IMG/VR virus record: IMGVR_UViG_3300017728_000056
Coordinates: 1 to 33,522 of that record
From: a virus
Reading direction: 5' to 3' (one strand)
DNA length: 33,522 bases
Numbering within the stretch: position 1 is the first letter of the stretch; each line of letters begins with the position of its first letter. Below are positions 29,408 through 33,522 of this stretch, in pieces. The position numbers and the translations under genes were made by a program. The notes below the pieces were generated by a model. The model did no database searches, had not been told where the DNA came from, and saw nothing but the letters and a program-made list of their open reading frames with translations.

Positions 29408-29429
29408 CGACCCATAGCGTCAACCAATC

Positions 29430-29693
29430 ATGGCAGACCCAAAGGAAAATGAAGACAAAGACGGGTTTTCAACGGCAGATCTTGTTAAATGCGCTGTTTT
29501 GATCTGGAGCGCAACATTGCTAACCGTTTCTTATTTGGGGGTTTTCCCTCAAATGAAAATGGATAATACGTTTGTGGCGAGCCTTTTAACGGGTGCAATG
29601 GCAAGTTTTGGTATTGAACGTAAATCTGCGAATCAGCAAAAGAAAGCACCACCTAAAGTTGAACCACCTGTCAAAACGCCTCCAACAAAATGA
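29430..29693 (+). CDS. Small membrane protein, holin-like (87 aa)
   Basis: Starts at ATG 29430. Polar N-terminus, then a hydrophobic segment at about 20-38 ('KCAVLIWSATLLTVSYLGV'), a second less hydrophobic one at about 48-62 ('FVASLLTGAMASFGI'), and a Lys/Pro-rich C-terminus (KKAPPKVEPPVKTPPTK). This is a plausible class II holin layout. It is the first gene of a plus-strand operon of secreted proteins, with an ATGA overlap to the next start. Its divergent position opposite the lysis-like operon suggests coordinated expression. Confidence 0.55.
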   Translation: MADPKENEDKDGFSTADLVKCAVLIWSATLLTVSYLGVFPQMKMDNTFVASLLTGAMASFGIERKSANQQKKAPPKVEPPVKTPPTK

Positions 29694-30178
29694 AACGTCT
29701 AGCTCTTCTAGCGATTGCGTTGAGTTTTGCCCCAGCAGCTCACGCCGACATAATTCACAAAATCCAATCCAGCATTCAATTGACCGTTGATGGTGCAGCA
29801 TCTCAGGCGTCAAGGATTGGCAGCACCCTGTCAACCTCTGGAAACAACGTAACGCTTGGCACCGCTCCAACGCTAGGCAGTCTTACTCCTGCCAGCGCAA
29901 TTGGTTATACCCCAGGCGATTGGAGCGTAACCACAGCCGGAGATGCTTTTTCCTACAGCGAAAGCTTCATTGAAGGTGATGCAACGCCTTCAGCCACCAC
30001 GGTCACATCAGGCGTGACCCCTACCCTCCCGATGCTTGGCAATACAACAACAAGCTCAGGCGGCGTTGCTGGCACGCTTGCCGGAACAATTGCCTCAGAC
30101 AGCGCAATGACCCTTACCGCCGGAGGGGCTGGTACAACAGCCATCGGTCAAATTGTCACAGAGCTAACGGTGAAGTGA
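29690..30178 (+). CDS. Secreted protein A of unknown function (162 aa)
   Basis: Signal peptide 'MKRLALLAIALSFAPAAHA' with predicted cleavage after HA at about residue 19. The mature protein is rich in Ser, Thr, Gly and Ala with little charge, includes 'IQSSIQLTVDGAASQASRI' and a C-terminal 'GGAGTTAIGQIVTELTV', and seems beta-rich. I recall members of this family in marine cyanophages, always without function. The start overlaps the holin-like stop (ATGA) and its own TGA overlaps the following ATG (TGATG). It is likely exported to the periplasm or cell surface, or is a virion fibre part. Confidence 0.65.
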   Translation: MKRLALLAIALSFAPAAHADIIHKIQSSIQLTVDGAASQASRIGSTLSTSGNNVTLGTAPTLGSLTPASAIGYTPGDWSVTTAGDAFSYSESFIEGDATPSATTVTSGVTPTLPMLGNTTTSSGGVAGTLAGTIASDSAMTLTAGGAGTTAIGQIVTELTVK

Positions 30179-30576
30179 TGCGAGTCTTATTGCTTTTGCT
30201 TTTGCTCGCTCCATCAGCCCATGCTGTCCCTGTTGTCCCAAACTTCAGCAGTGGCAGCATGACTTCCCACACTGAAACCAAATCAAAAGTCACTGAGACT
30301 ATCGTTAGCGAAGATTTTGCTACCGGTTGGCAATACTCTGTCTCTGGTCAAAACATTCAGCATTCAGGGGCAAGCATGACCCCAGGCACAACAACTGTTG
30401 ATTCATGGACAGGTCTGAACACAGGAGCCAAACCAAATTGGTCAATTGTCACACCAAGCGCAGCCTTTCAGTTTGTCGAGACCTATTCAGGCCCTGGACT
30501 GTCGAACGTAACCACCGTGCAACGCACCACAGAAATCGAGTCTGTTACAGATACTGTCTCGGTCTTCTCTCAGTAA
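30178..30576 (+). CDS. Secreted protein B of unknown function (132 aa)
   Basis: Starts at ATG 30178, in TGATG with the previous gene; a GTG one codon earlier is possible. Signal peptide 'MRVLLLLLLLAPSAHA', then a mature protein with 'NFSSGSMTSHTETKSKVTE', many Thr/Ser, and a conserved-looking end 'TTEIESVTDTVSVFSQ'. Two Trp in the middle, no Cys in the mature part. I recall the same protein next to protein A in cyanophages. Its stop TAA is followed by ATA, where the next gene may begin. Confidence 0.65.
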   Translation: MRVLLLLLLLAPSAHAVPVVPNFSSGSMTSHTETKSKVTETIVSEDFATGWQYSVSGQNIQHSGASMTPGTTTVDSWTGLNTGAKPNWSIVTPSAAFQFVETYSGPGLSNVTTVQRTTEIESVTDTVSVFSQ

Positions 30577-31238
30577 TACTTTCCGCTCCAGTAAACGCTG
30601 AAACGATTGGCGGTGTTTCAGCCACTGCCGCTCCAACGGCCTCATCCTCTGGCTCGGTAACTAATCAAGCTGTTCAAATTATGAACGGCAACGCTATTCA
30701 AAACACTTACGGCGGCGGCATTCAATGCCAAGGTCCAACCCTGACGTTTAGTCCGTATGTCAATCGTTCCCAATCCTGGCAGCTACCGTACGAGGCTTAT
30801 TTTGATGAGCCTGTATATGACCTTTCTGATCGCAATGACGATGGGTTACCGGATAATCCAGGATCCGTCCTTTACTCAATGCCAACAAGAACGGGCCAGA
30901 AAGATTCAAACAACTGGTCAGGCGGGCTTGCCTTGCAACTAACAATCCCTCTTGATAGAGGCTTGCAGGCTCGATGTAAAGAAGCTGCTGACGCTCAAAT
31001 TGCCTTACAAGAGCAGCATCTTGCCAATAAACGGCTTGACTTTGAGATCGCAAGACTTAAAAACTGCGGAGAACTTAAGCAGAAAGGCATTGAGTTCCAT
31101 CCTCGCTCTCCTTATTACTCCGTTTGTGCTGACGTGATCCTTAAAGCCAAGCCAGGCCAAGTCCTGCCCCATAAGCACAAAATCACTTCCGTAAAGCCCG
31201 TTGAGCTTTTTGGCGCTCAGAGACAGACAAAACCTTAG
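30405..31238 (+). CDS. Secreted protein C, start uncertain (up to 277 aa; mature part ~220 aa)
   Basis: The coding frame is open from 30405, but the first ~50 codons overlap protein B and look like shadow sequence. A signal-like segment 'CLGLLSVILSAPVNA' ends at an Ala-Glu cleavage site near codon 65, and no ATG, GTG or TTG lies just before it. The mature part has 'GGGIQCQGPTLTFSPYV', 'PYEAYFDEPVYDLSDRNDD', then a helical C-terminal half with two Cys (KNCGELKQKGIEFHPRSPY, 'VCADVILKAK'). I recall the same mature protein from cyanophages. The 3' end overlaps the convergent gene by 56 nt. Confidence 0.6.
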   Translation: MDRSEHRSQTKLVNCHTKRSLSVCRDLFRPWTVERNHRATHHRNRVCYRYCLGLLSVILSAPVNAETIGGVSATAAPTASSSGSVTNQAVQIMNGNAIQNTYGGGIQCQGPTLTFSPYVNRSQSWQLPYEAYFDEPVYDLSDRNDDGLPDNPGSVLYSMPTRTGQKDSNNWSGGLALQLTIPLDRGLQARCKEAADAQIALQEQHLANKRLDFEIARLKNCGELKQKGIEFHPRSPYYSVCADVILKAKPGQVLPHKHKITSVKPVELFGAQRQTKP

Positions 31239-31911
31239 CCTTCTTAGTAAGGATCTTCTGCACTTTTTTCATTACCTTCTTAACTGTTGGCTTGACCAGC
31301 TTGATAAGAAATGGAGTCGCTATAGCCATCGAAGTAGCCACAAACGCAATCGATCCGGTCTTGGTTACTTGCGGCAAGCTTGGCACAGCTGCAATAACCT
31401 GAACACCTAAAGGCACTTCTTCGTAAACTGTCACGCATTTATCTTCTTTTACTTCATAACCAGATATACGTTTTCGACCGTCTTGAACCAACGTACCAAC
31501 CTCTTTCGCTCTAAGCGGAGGGCAACGCAAGTCTTTATTCTTCTTCGTCACCGGTTTAATAGGTGGAGGCGTGATCGACGGTGGAGGCAATGGCTCCTCA
31601 GCAGAACCCGCAGAAGGCAACCCAGCCCCAGGCGTAAAAACTAAATCCTCAGCCCTATAGTCCAACGGATCAAAGCTTGGCATCGACCCATCGCAATACG
31701 TTTGTGCACTTCTGGGATCATCAATAATTAACGTTCCAGACTTGTTGTTGTCTTGGTTTGCCTCGACGCAGCCAGGCACCTGAACAATTGGAATGCCTAG
31801 TTGTAACGTGACTGGAGGCGCTTCTGGAATGGCTGTGCTCCCTGGCGTCATCCAGACTCTCAGCTCTGGAATCTCAAGGCTATTGATCCCAATAGTGCGA
31901 ATCTCAGGCAT
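31183..31911 (-). CDS. Proline-rich membrane-associated protein (242 aa)
   Basis: ATG at 31911. N-terminal half is proline-rich and acidic: 'IPEAPPVTLQLGIPIVQVPG' and LPPPSITPPPIKPVTKK. A middle part 'YEVKEDKCVTVYEEVPLG' follows, then a hydrophobic stretch at about 183-205 ('GSIAFVATSMAIATPFLIKL') and a strongly basic C-terminus with KKVMKKVQKILTKKAK. I recall similar proteins in marine T4-like cyanophages near proteins A-C. It could bridge the envelope with a cytoplasmic basic tail. It has no signal peptide. Function unknown. The 3' end overlaps secreted protein C. Confidence 0.55.
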   Translation of the reverse strand: MPEIRTIGINSLEIPELRVWMTPGSTAIPEAPPVTLQLGIPIVQVPGCVEANQDNNKSGTLIIDDPRSAQTYCDGSMPSFDPLDYRAEDLVFTPGAGLPSAGSAEEPLPPPSITPPPIKPVTKKNKDLRCPPLRAKEVGTLVQDGRKRISGYEVKEDKCVTVYEEVPLGVQVIAAVPSLPQVTKTGSIAFVATSMAIATPFLIKLVKPTVKKVMKKVQKILTKKAKVLSVSERQKAQRALRK

Positions 31912-32134
31912 CGCCTTGCATCTTTGCGATTAAGCGGTCTAAGTACCAACTCGCCTTGCCTGCGTCCTGGAGAGCATTGCCCTTGTGCCACATCCTCAAC
32001 AGATACTTAAGTGTCTGTCCAAGTAGATAACCGCTCACAACGTCGTCAGCATCATGGACGGCATCCTCAATCACCTCAATAGTCTCAATGCGACCTTGGT
32101 TGTAATGGGACGGAGAGTTGATCGGATCTGACAT
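31904..32134 (-). CDS. DUF3310-family small protein (76 aa)
   Basis: DUF3310 pattern: 'INSPSHYNQGRIETIEVIE' at about 5-23, 'GYLLGQTLKYLLRMWHKG' at about 35-52 and 'DAGKASWYLDRLI' at about 57-69. These small proteins are common in phages and near nucleotide-metabolism genes; their role is unknown, possibly in nucleotide pool handling. ATG at 32134 is in TAATG with the preceding stop, and the 3' end overlaps the next gene by 8 nt. Confidence 0.75.
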   Translation of the reverse strand: MSDPINSPSHYNQGRIETIEVIEDAVHDADDVVSGYLLGQTLKYLLRMWHKGNALQDAGKASWYLDRLIAKMQGDA

Positions 32135-32370
32135 TAAAAAGGCAAAGCAGGACCGGTTTCAGTTGGCAACGCCGGAATCAGTTCTTTGACCTGGCTCGGC
32201 ATCGCGTCTGTCACCGCTCCAGACACTAATTCACCTACTAGAGCCTTAGCCTCATCTATTGCCTGTTGTTTCAGTTCTGGCAACTTGCTGAAAGCGTAAA
32301 AGCCAGTACCTACTAACGCTCCAGACATTGCAAACGACAGGACGCTCAATAGATTAAAAACTTTTTGCAT
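32134..32370 (-). CDS. Small membrane protein (78 aa), start abuts a terminator
   Basis: ATG at 32370 lies 1 nt after the T-run of a strong hairpin. The N-terminus has a hydrophobic segment at about 8-27 ('LLSVLSFAMSGALVGTGFY'), then a helical acidic part and a hydrophobic Pro-rich tail 'ALPTETGPALPF'. I recall similar small proteins with the same start in marine cyanophages. It may be an inner-membrane protein with a long cytoplasmic or periplasmic tail. The purines of the hairpin's 3' arm (AGGGG) may be its ribosome-binding site. Confidence 0.55.
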   Translation of the reverse strand: MQKVFNLLSVLSFAMSGALVGTGFYAFSKLPELKQQAIDEAKALVGELVSGAVTDAMPSQVKELIPALPTETGPALPF

Positions 32371-32371
32371 G

Positions 32372-32404
32372 AAAAAACCCCTAGTAGTGTGAGGATACTA
32401 GGGG
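32372..32404 (-). terminator. Rho-independent terminator after the porin-like gene
   Basis: On the minus strand a perfect 9-bp stem, CCCCTAGTA / TACTAGGGG (32404-32396 and 32386-32378), with a 9-nt loop, is followed by TTTTTT at 32377-32372. It is the clearest terminator in the window. It ends transcription from 32815. The next start codon, at 32370, follows at once. Confidence 0.85.
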
Positions 32405-32455
32405 CAAGCACCACTGCAATGACTAAGCTCGACACTCAGCCGATCTGACTATAGA
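32405..32455. other. 51-nt non-coding spacer after the porin-like gene
   Basis: Between the porin-like stop and the terminator stem. On the minus strand it contains CTATAGTC close to the stop codon, which is similar to a -10 box, but no -35 partner is obvious. No gene here. Confidence 0.4.
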
Positions 32456-32815
32456 TCAAAAGTTGTACTTTGCGCCAAGCTTGCCGCCATAACTGTTGTT
32501 TAGGTCGCCAGTGATAGCGGAAATCTCCGCATAAACAGAAACCGCTTCAGAGGCAGCAACTGAACCGCCGAGCTTGCCGGAAAATTCCATCTCGCTGTCC
32601 ATGCCATCGACGGAAACGAAAGCGGGACCGCCTTGCGCGTAAATGCTGTAAGGGCCTTCGCTGTACTCATAACCGACATGCAGGTCAGTTACGTTGCCTG
32701 AATAATCAGAACCAACCCAGCCAGCATTCGCCTCAACGTTTACATAAGGACCAGCAACAGCCGCAGAAGCGCCAAACGCAAGGGCGCCAGCAACGCAGGA
32801 AAAAGATTTGATCAT
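32456..32815 (-). CDS. Porin-like outer-membrane beta-barrel protein (119 aa)
   Basis: Start at ATG 32815, giving signal peptide MIKSFSCVAGALAFGASAA with cleavage near 'AVAGPYV'. The mature ~95 residues alternate polar and aromatic in beta strands ('DYSGNVTDLHVGYEYSEG', 'PYSIYAQGGPAFVSVDG', 'EFSGKLGGSVAASEAVSVY') and end in the typical C-terminal Phe (GAKYNF), a BAM recognition feature. I recall this family as common in cyanophages. Similar phage-encoded barrels (such as Lom) alter the infected host's surface. Flanked by two inverted repeats, which suggests its own transcript. Confidence 0.75.
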   Translation of the reverse strand: MIKSFSCVAGALAFGASAAVAGPYVNVEANAGWVGSDYSGNVTDLHVGYEYSEGPYSIYAQGGPAFVSVDGMDSEMEFSGKLGGSVAASEAVSVYAEISAITGDLNNSYGGKLGAKYNF

Positions 32816-32829
32816 GAAACTAAGCAAAA

Positions 32830-32864
32830 CCACTCAGAGTTTACTTGCCTTGGCCCCTGAGTGG
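32830..32864 (-). terminator. Possible terminator or mRNA hairpin at the end of the 42-aa gene
   Basis: Perfect 8-bp inverted repeat CCACTCAG / CTGAGTGG at 32830-32837 and 32857-32864 with a 19-nt loop, overlapping the stop codon of the 42-aa gene. On the minus strand TTTT follows. The loop is large and the T-run short, so termination would be weak. It marks the boundary before the porin-like gene. Confidence 0.4.
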
Positions 32865-32969
32865 CTTCCTTCCATGGGACGGTTTGGAATGCTTCCCATT
32901 GCCCTGACGGGTTTTCTTTGGTTTGCCCTTGATGAAATCAACCTCAGATGAGCCGTTGGGTTTAGCCAT
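32841..32969 (-). CDS. Small Lys-rich cyanophage-type protein (42 aa)
   Basis: A 42-codon frame from ATG 32969, overlapping the preceding stop by 8 nt, to TAA at 32841. It begins MAKPNGSSEVDFIKGKPKK and ends with 'HGRKPLRGQGK'; it is strongly basic and probably disordered. I recall nearly the same sequence in other cyanophage genomes at similar places. Function unknown. Its 3' end contains an inverted repeat. Confidence 0.65.
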   Translation of the reverse strand: MAKPNGSSEVDFIKGKPKKTRQGNGKHSKPSHGRKPLRGQGK

Positions 32970-33150
32970 CGGTGCTCATCGTGTGGCTGTGCTTCTTTGC
33001 TAGCCCTGTATAAAGACCGTGCATTGGATGATCCTTGTCATCACGACCTTCATATTTATACAGAGCTTCAATCCAAGCACTTCGGCTCCTCATCACTGGA
33101 ACGTCTTCCGCTCCAGGCTTGCCAGGAATCATCGGGTCAGGTCTTTTCAT
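32962..33150 (-). CDS. Small cyanophage-type protein (62 aa)
   Basis: ATG at 33150 in TAATG with the upstream stop; an in-frame start at 33273 would overlap the upstream gene by 124 nt and gives shadow-like sequence. The protein begins MKRPDPMIPGKPGAEDVPV, followed by 'RSAWIEALYKYEGRDDKDH' and 'GLYTGLAKK'. I recall the part 'EALYxYEGRDDKxHP' from cyanophages. Function unknown. Confidence 0.6.
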   Translation of the reverse strand: MKRPDPMIPGKPGAEDVPVMRSRSAWIEALYKYEGRDDKDHPMHGLYTGLAKKHSHTMSTDG

Positions 33151-33473
33151 TAGGCCCAGGGTGTTCCAGACGCTTTTGTTGGGTGGCGTTTTTCGTCTAG
33201 TTGAGACTGCAATGCAGCCTGAATGTTTTCGGTCTGCTCTGGGTTCTCTGCATTTAACGCTTGCTGCACCCAAAAGATAACTTGGGGTTCAGTTAGCTCG
33301 TCAAATGGGATCAGTTCTTCAGGACGCTCAAAACCGATGCTGCCATAGGCTCCGGCGTTATAGGTGCCGTCCTCAGCTGAAATTGTGTAATGAGCAGTGA
33401 ACACAAAACCGTCTGCAGTTTCGCGTTCCAGGTTGGCAATAGCCCAGGTGAAAACGGTTGAAGAATCAGCCAT
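33150..33473 (-). CDS. Cyanophage-type small protein (DUF7936-like, 107 aa)
   Basis: ATG at 33473. Sequence pattern 'TFTWAIANLERETADGFVFTA' is broken here as FTWAIANLERETADGF, then 'AHYTISAEDGTYNAGAYGS' and 'LIPFDELTEPQVIFWVQQA'. This is a common small-protein family in cyanophages according to my recollection (DUF7936), with unknown role. It is predicted to be a compact beta domain with a helical C-terminus. It is the first gene of the leftward operon at the right end. Confidence 0.65.
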   Translation of the reverse strand: MADSSTVFTWAIANLERETADGFVFTAHYTISAEDGTYNAGAYGSIGFERPEELIPFDELTEPQVIFWVQQALNAENPEQTENIQAALQSQLDEKRHPTKASGTPWA

Positions 33474-33522
33474 CTGTAAAAGTTAATGCTCTGACAGTGT
33501 AATAGTAAAGCCCCGTTGTGAC
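33474..33522 (-). promoter_or_regulatory. Upstream region at the right window edge, weak promoter match
   Basis: The 49 nt before the ATG at 33473 can be read as a weak leftward promoter: TTTACT at 33509-33504, a 17-nt spacer and TTAACT at 33486-33481. The matches to consensus are poor (4 and 3 of 6). No Shine-Dalgarno is visible. Confidence 0.25.

Noticed and set aside
29586-31053. Several minus-strand open frames opposite the secreted-protein genes (for example 29586-29870, 29953-30144, 30760-31053)
   Set aside because: They are antisense to genes with clear signal peptides and coupled starts, and their sequences have no coherent pattern.
1-33522. Circular closure of the window (the left partial gene continuing at the right end)
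   Set aside because: Joining the ends gives only about 15 more codons before a TAA, and the new residues do not continue the tail-protein pattern that I expect. The window is better read as a fragment.
1-33522. Integrase, attachment sites, lysogeny repressor, tRNA genes, CRISPR arrays or insertion sequences
   Set aside because: I looked for them on both strands and saw none. This does not exclude them outside the window.

Overview
The window looks like part of the genome of a tailed double-stranded DNA bacteriophage with a lambda-type (siphovirus-like) morphogenesis module. Its host is most likely a marine cyanobacterium such as Synechococcus or Prochlorococcus. The phage assignment rests on recognisable terminase, portal, MuF-like, HK97-fold capsid, tail tube, tape measure and J-type tail tip proteins in the usual order. 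The cyanobacterial host is an inference from several small proteins that I recall from marine cyanophage genomes: a 119-aa porin-like protein, a 42-aa Lys-rich protein, the 107-aa protein at the right edge, and three secreted proteins at 29.7-31.2 kb. I see no host gene, integrase, lysogeny repressor, tRNA, CRISPR array or DNA polymerase.

Layout. (1) About 1-19,224, all on the minus strand and read right to left: terminase small and large subunits, a very basic 398-aa protein, portal, MuF-like protein, a chain of tiny basic genes, scaffold, major capsid protein, decoration-like protein, connector and head-tail completion proteins, tail terminator, tail tube, tail chaperone with a -1 frameshift extension, tape measure, L/K/J-like tip proteins, a second tail-tube-like protein, and a gene cut by the left edge. 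(2) 19,244-23,909, minus strand: small early-type genes, including a repeated 14-nt motif before two start codons, an NrdR-like zinc ribbon and two ribbon-helix-helix proteins, plus a RepA-like ATPase/helicase. (3) 23,968-27,162, plus strand and divergent from (2) across a 58-nt region with two inverted repeats: PD-(D/E)XK exonuclease, winged-helix protein, RusA resolvase, ERF annealing protein and small partners, then a hairpin-rich non-coding stretch. (4) 27,141-29,407, minus strand: small proteins, dCTP deaminase, a C39-like cysteine peptidase with a signal peptide, and small membrane proteins that resemble a lysis cassette. (5) 29,430-31,238, plus strand: a membrane protein and three secreted proteins. 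(6) 31,183-33,473, minus strand: a proline-rich membrane protein, a DUF3310 protein, a porin-like protein bracketed by hairpins, and small cyanophage-type proteins.

How it works together. The left half builds the particle: terminase and portal package DNA, scaffold and capsid build the head, and the tape measure with its chaperone sets the tail. The middle would unwind and recombine phage DNA (helicase, exonuclease, ERF annealer, RusA), and dCTP deaminase feeds dUMP/dTMP synthesis. The right half is rich in exported proteins and is the least understood part. Nearly every gene pair overlaps at its stop and start codons (ATGA, TGATG, TAATG, GTGA), so translational coupling probably dominates. 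Several genes lie in gaps or overlaps and are shorter than 60 codons (10204-10380, 13056-13133, 13133-13258, 16198-16329, 24607-24729, 27010-27162, 28800-28958, 32841-32969). All functional calls come from reading the sequence without database searches.
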